The position numbers and the translations under genes were made by a program. Positions 1 through 9,886 of a stretch of 64,000 bases of DNA are shown piece after piece. The stretch spans positions 62,001-126,000 of the forward strand of contig CANSYW010000002.1 in the NCBI GenBank assembly GCA_947651395.1, given 5' to 3'. The DNA is from an uncultured Pseudoflavonifractor sp. Lineage in GTDB: Bacteria; Bacillota; Clostridia; Oscillospirales; Oscillospiraceae. The notes beneath the pieces are model-generated. The model was given only the letters and a program-made list of their open reading frames with translations, ran no database searches and had not been told where the DNA came from. Position 1 is the stretch's first letter; each line of letters begins with the position of its first letter.

Positions 1-483
1 TGGATCCCTCCTAGTTTTCCGAAGGCGCAGATAGAAGGCCAGATTGCTCAAAAGGAAGAAACCGCCCATAACGACCATTCCCGCCTTCCAGACCAGTTCC
101 AGTACCTGCTGCGCCGACAGCCTCCGGTACTGTACCGCCGTCTCGTCGGTCTCCACCACCCAGACCCGATCCTGGGTGGGCGTTATGGCCTGCTCCGGGG
201 CGGTATCGGGGGCGGTGGGGTGCTGGGACAGGGGCTGCCGGGCCACGGGGATGAACACCGGCCCCGGTGTGAAGCGCTCCGCCACCGCCGCCTGCACCGG
301 CCGGGCGGCGGTGAGCACTGAAAAGTCCGCCGCCGGCAGGCTCACCGGCACAAGCAGCCGTACCAGGACCAGACCCCACAGAGCGTACTGTACCCGTCGG
401 GACAAAACGCCCTTGAAGACCTGCCGGATGAGCAGCAGAGCCAGGATCAGGGCGGAAGAGCTAATGAGGATCTCCTTCATCAT
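1..483 (-). CDS. BlaR1/M56-family sensor peptidase-like membrane protein, partial (runs off left edge)
   Basis: Minus-strand reading from ATG at 483: MMKEILISSSALILALLLIRQVFKGVLSRRVQYALWGLVLVRLLVPVSLPAADFSVL..., typical M56 N-terminus; directly downstream of a BlaI-like gene. Confidence 0.75.
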   Translation of the reverse strand, partial: MMKEILISSSALILALLLIRQVFKGVLSRRVQYALWGLVLVRLLVPVSLPAADFSVLTAARPVQAAVAERFTPGPVFIPVARQPLSQHPTAPDTAPEQAITPTQDRVWVVETDETAVQYRRLSAQQVLELVWKAGMVVMGGFFLLSNLAFYLRLRKTRRDP

Positions 484-484
484 G

Positions 485-856
485 TCACTTCCCCTCCTTG
501 GCACTCTCCAGAATGGCGGTGAGCTCGTCGATATCCTGCCGGGTCAGGGCCTTGCTGTCCACCATGGCGCTCATCATCAGGCCCAGGCGGCCGCCGTAGA
601 CCTTCCCCAAAAAGCTCTCGGTCTCCTGGCGCGCGGCGTCCTGACGGCGGAGCAGGGGGGAGTACCCCTTGGGCGTCCTGCCGTCGTGGCGAACCGCCCC
701 CTTGTCCTCCAGCCGGGCGAGCATGGTGATGACGGTGTGCTTGCCCCAGCCCGTCTCAGGCTGCAGGGCGGCGGTGAGCTGGGTGATGGTCATGGGCGCG
801 TGCTCCCAGAGCCTGTTCATCAACTTCCACTCGCCGTCGGACAGATTCACTTTCAT
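485..856 (-). CDS. BlaI/MecI/CopY family transcriptional regulator
   Basis: LSDGEWKLMNRLWEHAPMTITQLTAALQPETGWGKHTVITMLARLEDKGAV winged-helix signature. Confidence 0.9.
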   Translation of the reverse strand: MKVNLSDGEWKLMNRLWEHAPMTITQLTAALQPETGWGKHTVITMLARLEDKGAVRHDGRTPKGYSPLLRRQDAARQETESFLGKVYGGRLGLMMSAMVDSKALTRQDIDELTAILESAKEGK

Positions 857-1024
857 AGGATCGACCTCCCTTGGGTAAACAAACGTCTACCTTCTATGAT
901 GATAATACCACGGGAGGTAGACGGATGTCAACCTAAATAAAGTGACAATACAGTTACAGTTTCCCCAGGGCGCAATAAACCCCCGGCAGTCCGGAGACTG
1001 CCGGGGGCTGTAAGCCTGCGGGAT

Positions 1025-2905
1025 TCAGATGGGCTTTGCCACAATCACCCGGATGCGTCCGCCCTCAATAGCGGCCTTGTCGTAGTATCCGGTGAGGGAG
1101 TGCCCGGTGCGGACACGATCCAGGCTGGACAGACGGTAGGTGTTGTTTTCCAGCACGTAGACCGCCGCCTGATCCCACATGGGGAAGGTGTCGCCGTTGG
1201 AGAAGGTGGCCACGGAGGCGTCCGCCCCGGTGAGCCGGGCGGAGCGCAGGGTCGTCATCTTTTCGGGGGAGGCCAGGCTGCCCTTTATCTGCACGGGGCC
1301 CTTGCTCAGATTCAGGATGCCGTTTTCCTTCACAAAGCCGTAGGTCTGCCCGCCGATGTCATATTGGTAGGCGCCGTAGAAGGTGCTGATAGAGCCGGGG
1401 ATGGGGGTGACGGTCTCGTTGACCTCGGTGAGCACGCCGTAAGCGCACAAATCGCCGGTGGCGTCGTCCAGGATGAGCACGTCCACCTCGCCGTTGGCGT
1501 TCTTCCGGCAGTAGCGCACATCGCCGCTTTCCAGGCTCATGCCCGCCAGGCGGCTGGGGTAGAGCTTCACCGCCGCGCCGGTGCCGTCGGTGTCCAGGAT
1601 CTCCACGTCCTCGGCGAATTTGGTGCTGCCGATCTGGGTGCCCGCGGCGTTGACCTTACCGGAGATGGAGCTGCCGGAGAGGCGGGAGACCTTGGCGTCG
1701 CCCCGGTCGGCCACCGCCACCTGCACCAGGTTCCCCGCCTTGAGGGAGGAGCCTGCGTCCAGGGGATAGGAGTAGGTTTGACCGTCGGTGGCGGCGATGA
1801 GGGCGGTCTTGGCGGTGTAGCTGTTGCCGCTCTGGTCGGTGTAGGCGGCGTCGGTCACCGCCTGCACCACGCCGTAGAGGGTGCCGCTGCCCGCGGCGGA
1901 GGAGGCCACCGCCGCCACCTGACCGTCCCGGCCCAGCAGGAGGGTCACCGTATCTCCGGTCTTATAGGCGCCCAGGTTGGACAGGGCGTAGGCCGCCTCG
2001 GCGGTCTCGATGGAGTAGGTCTTGCCCGCCACGGTGACAGCCTGGGGGCTGGCGGCGGAGGGGGAGACCGCCTGGTACAGGCCCGTCACCTTGTTGGAGT
2101 ACGCCCACAGGGTGCGCATGGAGGCGGAGTAGTAGATCACGTCATTGGGCTGGAGGGCGGCCAGGGTGGCCAGGGAGCCGCCCCGGTACACCGTGGCGGT
2201 GTCCACGTCAAAGTTGATCTTGCCGCGCCAGTCGCCCTCCATCACCACCGGGCCGTTCATGGCGGCGTTGATGAGTCCCACCCGGTCGATCTCCCCGGCG
2301 GCGGTGAGGGGATAGCCCAGAGAGGTCAGGTAGGGCGTTCCCGTCTTGGTGGCGGCGGTGAGCAGGTTGTAGAACAGGTACATGGCATCCTGCCGTGTCA
2401 TGGCACTGGTCTGGCCGATGGTGATACCCTCGTCCAGATCCTCTTTATAGTAGAGGGCCATCTGCCCCGCGGGCCAGGCCCCGGAGAAGTCGCTGTCGCT
2501 GTAGCCCAGCAGACGCACCGCCATGGTCACCCCCTCCTGGAGGGTGATGGAGCGGTCGGGCTCAAAATAGCCGTAGACGTTGCCGTTGACATACCCGGCG
2601 GCCACGGCGGCCTCCACATAAGGGGCCGCCCAGTGGGTGTAGGGGACATCGGGGTAGGGGGAGACCGTGGTGGTCGCGCCCACATTCTTTCCCCTGGGGG
2701 AGGCGGCGATGACCAGCTTGGTGAACTCCGCCCTCGTCACCTGGCGGGAGAGCATCAGATCGCCCTCCTCATTGCCCGTCATGATGTCCAGCGCGGCCAG
2801 AACCTGAGCCATGTCGGCGGTGGTGACCTGGGCGGCGTGGGCGGCGGGGAGGAGGCTGGCCGACAGGGCCAGGGAGAGCAGGATGGGTAAGATTCGTTTC
2901 TTCAT
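1025..2905 (-). CDS. S-layer homology (SLH) domain protein, secreted
   Basis: Signal peptide MKKRILPILLSLALSASLLPAAHA; SLH-like repeats (YPDVPYTHWAAPYVEAAVAAGYVNG). Confidence 0.85.
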   Translation of the reverse strand: MKKRILPILLSLALSASLLPAAHAAQVTTADMAQVLAALDIMTGNEEGDLMLSRQVTRAEFTKLVIAASPRGKNVGATTTVSPYPDVPYTHWAAPYVEAAVAAGYVNGNVYGYFEPDRSITLQEGVTMAVRLLGYSDSDFSGAWPAGQMALYYKEDLDEGITIGQTSAMTRQDAMYLFYNLLTAATKTGTPYLTSLGYPLTAAGEIDRVGLINAAMNGPVVMEGDWRGKINFDVDTATVYRGGSLATLAALQPNDVIYYSASMRTLWAYSNKVTGLYQAVSPSAASPQAVTVAGKTYSIETAEAAYALSNLGAYKTGDTVTLLLGRDGQVAAVASSAAGSGTLYGVVQAVTDAAYTDQSGNSYTAKTALIAATDGQTYSYPLDAGSSLKAGNLVQVAVADRGDAKVSRLSGSSISGKVNAAGTQIGSTKFAEDVEILDTDGTGAAVKLYPSRLAGMSLESGDVRYCRKNANGEVDVLILDDATGDLCAYGVLTEVNETVTPIPGSISTFYGAYQYDIGGQTYGFVKENGILNLSKGPVQIKGSLASPEKMTTLRSARLTGADASVATFSNGDTFPMWDQAAVYVLENNTYRLSSLDRVRTGHSLTGYYDKAAIEGGRIRVIVAKPI

Positions 2906-2920
2906 GGTAGATACTCCTTA

Positions 2921-4141
2921 TCAATCGTATCTCAGGGCGTCGATGGGGTTGAGTTTGGCCGCCTTGTTGGCGGGCAGATAGCCGAAGAGGATGCCGATGG
3001 CCACCGAGACCCCGAAGGCCACGGCGATCCCCTGAAGGGTGGGCATGGCCACGAATCCGTCATTGCCGGTGCCCAGCACCAGGGCGATGACATTGGTGAT
3101 CGCATTGGCCATGATGATGCCCAGCACGATGCCGATGCCGCCGCCGATGGCGGAGGTGGTGCCCGCCTCGATGATGAACTGGCTGCGGATATCCCGGCCC
3201 TTGGCCCCCAGAGATTTCCGGATGCCGATCTCCCGGGTGCGCTCGGTGACGGACACCAGCATGATGTTCATGATGCCGATGCCGCCCACCAGCAGGGAGA
3301 TGGCGGCGATGAGGGTGAGGATGGCCATGAGCAGGTTTACCATGGAGTCCATGGCGTCCATCATCTCCGCCGAGGTCAAGACTACGTAGTAGTCGGTGTC
3401 GTGGTAGGCCTTGAACAGGCGGTTTTCCACGATGCCCTTGGCCGCGGCGGCGGTGGAGCGGTCGGTGGAGGTGAACATATAAAGGACGTACCACTGGGAA
3501 CCGCCCAGCCGGTTGGCCTGGGTATAGGGGATATAGATGCAGTCGTCACTGCTGCCCTCTGAGCTGTCTCCGCTTTGGTCCAACACCCCCACCACGGTAA
3601 AGGGAGCTCCGGAGACAGTGAGGGTCTTGCCCAGGGCGTCCCCGCCGAAAGCCTCCTGCTCCAGGTAGGAGCCGATGACGCACACCGCCATCTCCCGCTC
3701 CACATCCACGTAGGACAGGAAGCGGCCTTTGCCCAGGGAGGAGCCGGTCATGATGGTGTTCTTGTTGACATTGTAGAAGGTCTCGCCCACGCCGTAGACG
3801 CTGGTGCGCTTAAACTCGTCGCTGCCCTGGCGGACGGTGCCCTGGATGCTGTTATAGGGGGTGACCCCGGAGAGGTACTGGGGGTACTTCTCCACCAGGG
3901 CGTACATATCGTCGGCCTTCACGTCCAAAGAGGAGCCGGTGAGATAGACCTGGGCCTGGACCAGGTTGGAGCCCATCTCCTCGAACTGGTCGTTCATGTA
4001 GTTCTGCATGCCGTTGCCCAGGGAGGTGATGATGATGACCGCCGCCACGCCGATGATGATGCCCAGCATGGTCAGCAGGGAGCGCATCTTGCTGGTCATC
4101 AGGCTCTTCACCGCCAGGCGGAAGGATTGTCCGAAGTTCAT
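2921..4141 (-). CDS. MacB/FtsX-type ABC transporter permease
   Basis: MLGIIIGVAAVIIITSLGNG N-terminus and C-terminal GGIGIMNIMLVSVTERTREIGIRKSLGA. Confidence 0.93.
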   Translation of the reverse strand: MNFGQSFRLAVKSLMTSKMRSLLTMLGIIIGVAAVIIITSLGNGMQNYMNDQFEEMGSNLVQAQVYLTGSSLDVKADDMYALVEKYPQYLSGVTPYNSIQGTVRQGSDEFKRTSVYGVGETFYNVNKNTIMTGSSLGKGRFLSYVDVEREMAVCVIGSYLEQEAFGGDALGKTLTVSGAPFTVVGVLDQSGDSSEGSSDDCIYIPYTQANRLGGSQWYVLYMFTSTDRSTAAAAKGIVENRLFKAYHDTDYYVVLTSAEMMDAMDSMVNLLMAILTLIAAISLLVGGIGIMNIMLVSVTERTREIGIRKSLGAKGRDIRSQFIIEAGTTSAIGGGIGIVLGIIMANAITNVIALVLGTGNDGFVAMPTLQGIAVAFGVSVAIGILFGYLPANKAAKLNPIDALRYD

Positions 4142-4914
4142 TCCCCCACCTCCTCGACCAGGAGGGCGGCAAAGCCGTCGTCTTCGTCGGCGGCCCCGGT
4201 CTCCTCGGGCTGTACCACAGCCTGGGGATCCTGGGAGTCCCCGTCGTAGATGATCCTGCCATCCTGAAGGCGTACGATGCGCTTGGCCTTCACGGCGATG
4301 GAGTTATCGTGGGTGATGAGGACTACGGTGTCCCCCTCGGCGTTGAGCTTCTGGAGGAAGGAGAGCACCTCCCGGCCGGTGCGGGAGTCCAGGGCTCCGG
4401 TGGGCTCATCGGCCAGGATCACCGAGGGGTTCCCCGCCAGGGCCCGGGCGATGGACACCCGCTGCTGCTGGCCGCCGGAGAGCTGAGAGGGCAGGTTCTT
4501 CCGCTTGTCGGCCAGACCCACCCGCTCCAGAGACCGGATGGCCCGTTCGTGGCGCTCCTCGGCGGAGACGCCGGCGTAGAGAAGGGGCAGCTCCACGTTT
4601 TCCTGCACGTTCAGCTTGGGGATGAGGTTGTACTGCTGGAAGATGAAGCCCAGCATTTTGTTGCGGATCTCCGCCTGCTGGTCGTCCTCCATGGTGGACA
4701 CATCGATGCCGCCCAGATGGTAAGTGCCGGAGGTGGGCACATCCAGACAGCCGATGATGTTCATGGCGGTACTTTTGCCGGAGCCGGACTGGCCCACGAT
4801 GGCCACGAATTCCCCCTGGTCGATGGTGAGATCCACCCCGTCCAGGGCGTGGACGGTCTCCTCGCCCATCTGGTAAATTTTGTAGATGTCTTTGAATTCG
4901 ATGAGGTGTTCCAT
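4138..4914 (-). CDS. MacB/LolD-type ABC transporter ATPase
   Basis: Walker [25 protein letters not shown], Walker [13 protein letters not shown]. Confidence 0.95.
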   Translation of the reverse strand: MEHLIEFKDIYKIYQMGEETVHALDGVDLTIDQGEFVAIVGQSGSGKSTAMNIIGCLDVPTSGTYHLGGIDVSTMEDDQQAEIRNKMLGFIFQQYNLIPKLNVQENVELPLLYAGVSAEERHERAIRSLERVGLADKRKNLPSQLSGGQQQRVSIARALAGNPSVILADEPTGALDSRTGREVLSFLQKLNAEGDTVVLITHDNSIAVKAKRIVRLQDGRIIYDGDSQDPQAVVQPEETGAADEDDGFAALLVEEVGE

Positions 4915-4917
4915 AGC

Positions 4918-6621
4918 TTACATCCCCATCATGGCGCTCATAAAGCTGGAGGCGGCGTTGGGGATAAAGACCACATCCCCCTCCTCCAATCCGGAGAGGA
5001 CCTCAATGTACTCATCGTTGTTCCGGCCCAGCTCCACCGGGCGCTGTTCCAGCTTGGTAAAGTCCGCCAGGCCGCCGTTCTCGTCCAGGGCGCCCTCTCC
5101 GGCCACCAGGACGTAGGGGATCTCGGAGCGCTGGATGGCGTCCACGGGGACGCAGAGGACGCTGCCTACCTCCTCCACGATGATGTTGGCCGAGACGCTC
5201 ATGCCGGGGAGAAGGCCCTCAGCGGCCAGGTCCTGGCCGTTGCCGTCCACTGCCACGGTGACGGGGTAGGAGGTGTTGCCGTTCTGGGTGGTGCCGTTGA
5301 TGTTCACCTTTTCCACCACGCCGGTAAACTCCTGTCCGTCCAGAGCGTCGGCAGTGAAGGTGACCCTCTGGCCCGCCTGGACCCGGACCACGTCCATCTC
5401 GGAGACGTTGATGTCAAAGGTGAGGCGGGACATATCATAAATGACCGCCAGGAAGGCGTTGGCTCCAGTGGAGGAGGCGGTGGAGGGGTCGTAGTTGTCC
5501 CCCTCCTTATAATTTTTCTCGATGACGGTGCCGGTGATGGGGGAGGTGATGGTGTAATCCTCCAGGCTGTCCTCGGCGCGCTGGAGGCTGTCCTGGGCGT
5601 TGCGCAGGGCCAGTTGGGCGTTGCGGAGCTGAATGGCGGCGGCGTCGATCTGATCCTGCATCTGGGTCTCCTTGAATTCGCCCACGACCTGGCCGTCGGC
5701 GACCCGGTCGCCCTCGTGGAGCGTCAGGGTCTCCAGCTCCCCGGAATACTTGGCAATGAGCTGCTTGCTCTCGCCGTAGGCGAACTGGCCGGAGGAGGCG
5801 CAGGTCACATCTCCCACGGCGGCGGAGCCCATGGAGCTGTCGGACAGGGCGCCGGGATTCTGGACGGTGATGGTCACATTGCGCACCAGGGCGCCGCCGG
5901 CGCCTACGGCGTCGGTGGCGGATATCTCGGTAATGGCGCCGTAGAGGATCTCGGCGGTGCCGGAGACGGTGACCGAGGCCGGCTGGCCCACATAGAACCC
6001 GGCGGCGCTCACCGAGTGGAAGGGCACCTCCAGCTTCATGTTGTCCCGATCCAGGATGTCGGCGACGGGGGTGCCCGCGCCCACGGTGTCGCCGGGATCC
6101 ACATAGACCTTGGTGACCACGCCGTTGGCGTTGGCCTTTACCTGCCGGTCTTCGGCGTTGTCATTGCGGGTGCGGACGAGGCTGTCGTAGTTGAGCTGGG
6201 CGGACTGCACCGAGAGCTGGGCCTGCTCCACGCCGGTGCGGGCCTGCTTGATGGCGTTCTCCACGTCGGAGGCGTCGATGGTGAACAGCACGTCGTCCTT
6301 CTCCACCGTGTCCCCCTCCTCAAAGGGGGCGGTGAGGATCTCCCCCTTGATGAGGGTGGTGGCCTTGTAGGAGTCGTTGGACTTGATGGTGCCCGGGCCG
6401 GTGACGGCCACGGTCAGGTCCTGCACCTGGGCCACGGCAGGCAGGTAGTTGCCTGCCGCACTCTGGATCCCGCCGGACATGCACCGGGACAGAACGAAGA
6501 GAATGACGGCCACGATCACCACAAGGATGACGAGCCGTTTGATCCACTTTTTCTTCTTTTTGGGAACCTGGAGCTTGGGAGCCTCCTTGACGGGAGTCTG
6601 GACATTGCTTTGGTCGGCCAT
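4918..6621 (-). CDS. HlyD/RND-type efflux periplasmic adaptor
   Basis: N-terminal TM, lipoyl-like and coiled-coil regions; operon with MacB-type ABC genes. Confidence 0.88.
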   Translation of the reverse strand: MADQSNVQTPVKEAPKLQVPKKKKKWIKRLVILVVIVAVILFVLSRCMSGGIQSAAGNYLPAVAQVQDLTVAVTGPGTIKSNDSYKATTLIKGEILTAPFEEGDTVEKDDVLFTIDASDVENAIKQARTGVEQAQLSVQSAQLNYDSLVRTRNDNAEDRQVKANANGVVTKVYVDPGDTVGAGTPVADILDRDNMKLEVPFHSVSAAGFYVGQPASVTVSGTAEILYGAITEISATDAVGAGGALVRNVTITVQNPGALSDSSMGSAAVGDVTCASSGQFAYGESKQLIAKYSGELETLTLHEGDRVADGQVVGEFKETQMQDQIDAAAIQLRNAQLALRNAQDSLQRAEDSLEDYTITSPITGTVIEKNYKEGDNYDPSTASSTGANAFLAVIYDMSRLTFDINVSEMDVVRVQAGQRVTFTADALDGQEFTGVVEKVNINGTTQNGNTSYPVTVAVDGNGQDLAAEGLLPGMSVSANIIVEEVGSVLCVPVDAIQRSEIPYVLVAGEGALDENGGLADFTKLEQRPVELGRNNDEYIEVLSGLEEGDVVFIPNAASSFMSAMMGM

Positions 6622-6907
6622 ATGTATGTTCTCCTTCCGGATCCATTCTTGGAGCTTGAATCAAGTTTGCAGTATAGCATGGTGAAAAGAAAAAAGTGTA
6701 AACACAAAGTTAAAATTCATTTAAGATGTGAAGACATTGCCGGGGCCGGGCGGAAAAAGAGGCCCGTTTTTCTCCGTGGGGCCCAGTATACGCCGGGTGA
6801 GAGGGAAAAGCAAATCCAAAGTTCTCCCCCGTGGGGAAATTTTCTCGCGGATGGGTATAAACGGTGTCGGAGGGGGCAACAATAGGCCCCGGAGGTGTTA
6901 AAACCAA

Positions 6908-7636
6908 ATGAAACGAACCATGCGAGACCGCGCGGGCGACTTCATGGCCGGGAAGGGCTTCTACATAGTCCTTCTCCTGTGCGTCGCCGCGCTGGGAGCT
7001 TCGGGCTATTATCTCTTTTCCGGTATGACAGACGATCCGGGACGGGCCGTGAGCGGCCCGGCCACGGTGGTGGTGACCCCCACCCCCGTTCCCCGACCCG
7101 TCACCACTCCGGCGTCCTCAGTGACGCCTCCCACCACCGCTGCCCCCACGCCTGTCCCCACGGCGCCCCCAGTGCCTGAGGCGACGGCCCCGGCGGTCCC
7201 GACTCCGGCCGCCACTGCCACCGCCAGCGTTTTTACCTGGCCGGTGAAGGGCGAGGTGCTGCAGGGCTATACCGGCCAGTCTCTGGCCTACAATGAGACC
7301 CTGCGGGACTGGCGGGTCCATCTGGCGGTGGATATCGCCGCCCCGGAGGGCACCCAGGTCATGGCCCCCGCCGGAGGAACGGTGACCGACATCTACACCG
7401 ACGACATGCTGGGCACCGTGGTGGAGATCCTCCACGCCGACAACGTGATCAGCGCCTGCGCCAACCTGGGCGAGATCACCAATGTAGAGATCGGTGATGT
7501 GGTGCGTACCGGCGATGTGATCGGAGCGGTGGGCGCCACCGCCATAGGGGAGATCAGTCAGGTTCCCCACCTGCATCTGGCTATGACCCATAACGGCATT
7601 GACGCCGACCCCCTGGACTATCTGCCCCGGAATTGA
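6908..7636 (+). CDS. M23-family peptidoglycan endopeptidase-like protein, membrane anchored with Pro/Thr linker
   Basis: VHLAVDIAAPEGTQVMAPAGGTVTDIYTDDMLGTVVEILH and VPHLHLAMTHNG. Confidence 0.85.
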   Translation: MKRTMRDRAGDFMAGKGFYIVLLLCVAALGASGYYLFSGMTDDPGRAVSGPATVVVTPTPVPRPVTTPASSVTPPTTAAPTPVPTAPPVPEATAPAVPTPAATATASVFTWPVKGEVLQGYTGQSLAYNETLRDWRVHLAVDIAAPEGTQVMAPAGGTVTDIYTDDMLGTVVEILHADNVISACANLGEITNVEIGDVVRTGDVIGAVGATAIGEISQVPHLHLAMTHNGIDADPLDYLPRN

Positions 7637-7935
7637 CGCCCGGGAGTATATTTAGATAAATATCTAAATGACAGTATAGAACGTGGGGAAGGAAAAGTCA
7701 AGGAAAACAAAACGCGGCCCGGAGAGAACTTCTCTCCGGGCCGCATTCTGCTTGCATGGATATCCCCCTTTCCTTTTGTTGCTTTCCGTGATATAATACC
7801 CCCGACTGGTTCCCCACCCAGTCCAACCGGCAGTGAGAAAGCCGTCCGGGGGCGCTGCGCCGTACCCCCGGGGAAGGGCCCGCTGCCGCTGTATGTGGCG
7901 CACATACTCTAAACAAAAAATGGAGGTAATTTGTT

Positions 7936-8463
7936 ATGCGCAAACTCAGCACCAGGGATCTGACCCTGGCGGCCATGGTGGCCGCCATCTACGCCGTGAT
8001 GGGCTATTTCGGCAACGTCTTCGGGCTCACCTTCGGGCCCATCCAGTTCCGCTTTGCCGAAGCCCTCACCGTGCTCCCCTTCCTGTTCCCGGCCACCGTG
8101 CCGGGGCTCTTTGCAGGCTGCGTCATTGTCAACCTGCTCTCCCCCTATGGGCCCCTGGATATCGTGGTGGGCTCAGCGGCCACTCTCATCGCCGCGGTGT
8201 GGACAAGCAGGCTGAAAAACAAGTGGCTGGCCCCGCTGCCCCCCGTCCTGTGCAACACGGTGCTGGTGGGCTTCACCATCGGCTGGGCGGAAGCGGGTGG
8301 CTTTACCGCCAAGCTTCCCATGGCCTGGCTGGTCAACGGCCTGAGTGTGGGGATCGGGGAATTGGGTGTGTGTTATGTGCTGGGCATGCTTCTGCTGGAG
8401 GCATTGCCCAGGAACGGCTATTTCCGCGCCATGATTCCGGAAAAACGGTTGTCGGTGCGATAA
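7936..8463 (+). CDS. queT: QueT family queuosine-precursor transporter
   Basis: RDLTLAAMVAAIYAVMGYFGNVFGLTFGPIQFRFAEALTVLPFLFP. Confidence 0.85.
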   Translation: MRKLSTRDLTLAAMVAAIYAVMGYFGNVFGLTFGPIQFRFAEALTVLPFLFPATVPGLFAGCVIVNLLSPYGPLDIVVGSAATLIAAVWTSRLKNKWLAPLPPVLCNTVLVGFTIGWAEAGGFTAKLPMAWLVNGLSVGIGELGVCYVLGMLLLEALPRNGYFRAMIPEKRLSVR

Positions 8464-8491
8464 AGATCTGTTTTACAAAGGAGGATATCCC

Positions 8492-9361
8492 ATGAAAGTC
8501 CGCAAAGCAGTCATTCCCGCCGCCGGGCTGGGGACCCGGATGCTGCCCGCCACCAAGACGGTGCCCAAGGAGATGCTCCCCATGGTGGATAAGCCGGTGC
8601 TGCAATACATCATTGAGGAGGCAGTGGAAGCCGGCATTGAGGATATCCTTATCGTCACCAACCGGGCCAAGTCCGCCATGGACGATTACTTCGACTACTA
8701 CCCCGAGCTGGAGCACCGGCTGGAGGCGGCGGGGAAGGAGAAGGAGCTGGAGGAGGTCAAGCGGGCTGCCGACCTGGCCAATATCTTCTATGTCCGGCAG
8801 AAGGAGACCAAGGGGCTGGGACACGCCATCTGGCGTGCCAGGCGTTTTGTGGGGGATGCGCCTTTCGCCGTATTGCTGGGGGACGACATCATGCGCTCCC
8901 CCAAACCGGTGATCGGCCAGCTCATCGACGCCGCTGAGGCGTATGACGCCTCGGTGATCGGTGTGCAGCAGGTCTCCGACGAGGTGGTGTCCAAATACGG
9001 CGTGATCAAGGCCCGGCCTCTGGCCGATCGGCTCTTTGCCGTTGAAGATATGCAGGAGAAGCCCACCCTGGCCGAGAAGTTTTCCAACTACGCCGTTCTG
9101 GGCCGCTATGTGCTGCGGCCCGACGTCTTTGATATTCTGGAGAACCAGACTCCGGGCTACGGTGGGGAGATCCAGCTCACCGACGGGCTGAAAAAGCTCT
9201 GTCCCGAAAATAAGCTCCTGGCGGTGGAGTTTGAGGGCCGGCGTTACGATACCGGAAACCTGAAGGGATTTTTGGAGGCCACCATCGATTACGCTCTGGA
9301 TCATCCGGAGACCGGGGCGTGGCTGAAGGAGTTCATCAGGGAAAAGGCCCGGGGCCTGTAA
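8492..9361 (+). CDS. galU: UTP--glucose-1-phosphate uridylyltransferase
   Basis: KAVIPAAGLGTRMLPATKTVPKEMLPMVDKPVLQYIIEEAVEAGIEDILIVT. Confidence 0.95.
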   Translation: MKVRKAVIPAAGLGTRMLPATKTVPKEMLPMVDKPVLQYIIEEAVEAGIEDILIVTNRAKSAMDDYFDYYPELEHRLEAAGKEKELEEVKRAADLANIFYVRQKETKGLGHAIWRARRFVGDAPFAVLLGDDIMRSPKPVIGQLIDAAEAYDASVIGVQQVSDEVVSKYGVIKARPLADRLFAVEDMQEKPTLAEKFSNYAVLGRYVLRPDVFDILENQTPGYGGEIQLTDGLKKLCPENKLLAVEFEGRRYDTGNLKGFLEATIDYALDHPETGAWLKEFIREKARGL

Positions 9362-9393
9362 TGGGCGGATGGGCGCGTCACCGCGCCGCAGGA

Positions 9394-9426
9394 GGGAGGT
9401 CTCGTGGGGAGACCTCCCCCTTTTTT
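9394..9426 (+). terminator. Rho-independent terminator after galU
   Basis: gggaggtctc gtg gggagacctccc followed by T6. Confidence 0.85.
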
Positions 9427-9577
9427 ACGTCCCAATGGGTGGAAGAGGATTTTTTTGCTTGACAAACCGGAAAAAACTTATATAATAATATAGCCTGTCT
9501 TTAATAAGGTTAAGGCAGAGCTCCTTGCTCCCGGCGAAGACCGGGGGCCACAAGACCATAAGGAGGTGCAAGAAAAA

Positions 9578-9874
9578 ATGGCAAAACTGAGTGCGAATTA
9601 CGAGGCGGTGTTTATCATCGACCCCCGTAAGAACGAGGAGGACACCGCCGCTCTGGTGGAGAAGTTCAAGGCCCTGGCCGAGAGCAACGCCACCCAGGTG
9701 GAGGTGGACGAGTGGGGCAAGCGTCGTCTGGCCTACCCCATCCAGGACCAGAACGAGGGCCACTATGTGCGGATCACCTTTACCGCCGAGCCCGCCTTCC
9801 CCGCCGAGCTGGATCGTATCTTCCGCATCACTGACGGCGTCATGCGTTCCATCATCGTCTGTCTGGACGAGTAA
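9578..9874 (+). CDS. rpsF: 30S ribosomal protein S6
   Basis: KLSANYEAVFIIDPRKNEEDTAALVEKFK...EVDEWGKRRLAYPI; start at ATG 9578 after AAGGAGG. Confidence 0.94.
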   Translation: MAKLSANYEAVFIIDPRKNEEDTAALVEKFKALAESNATQVEVDEWGKRRLAYPIQDQNEGHYVRITFTAEPAFPAELDRIFRITDGVMRSIIVCLDE

Positions 9875-9886
9875 GGAGGAAGGGAC

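Noticed and set aside
1100-2890. 596-aa plus-strand ORF opposite the SLH gene
   Set aside because: Gly/His/Val-rich shadow ORF from high GC; the minus strand has a clear signal peptide and SLH domains.
4309-6885. 858-aa plus-strand ORF opposite the MacB ATPase/adaptor genes
   Set aside because: Low-complexity antisense translation; opposite strand encodes well-conserved ABC/adaptor proteins.
7790-7935. FMN riboswitch interpretation of the queT leader
   Set aside because: One part faintly resembles the 3' half of an FMN element, but the 5' half is absent and the downstream gene is QueT-like rather than RibU-like.
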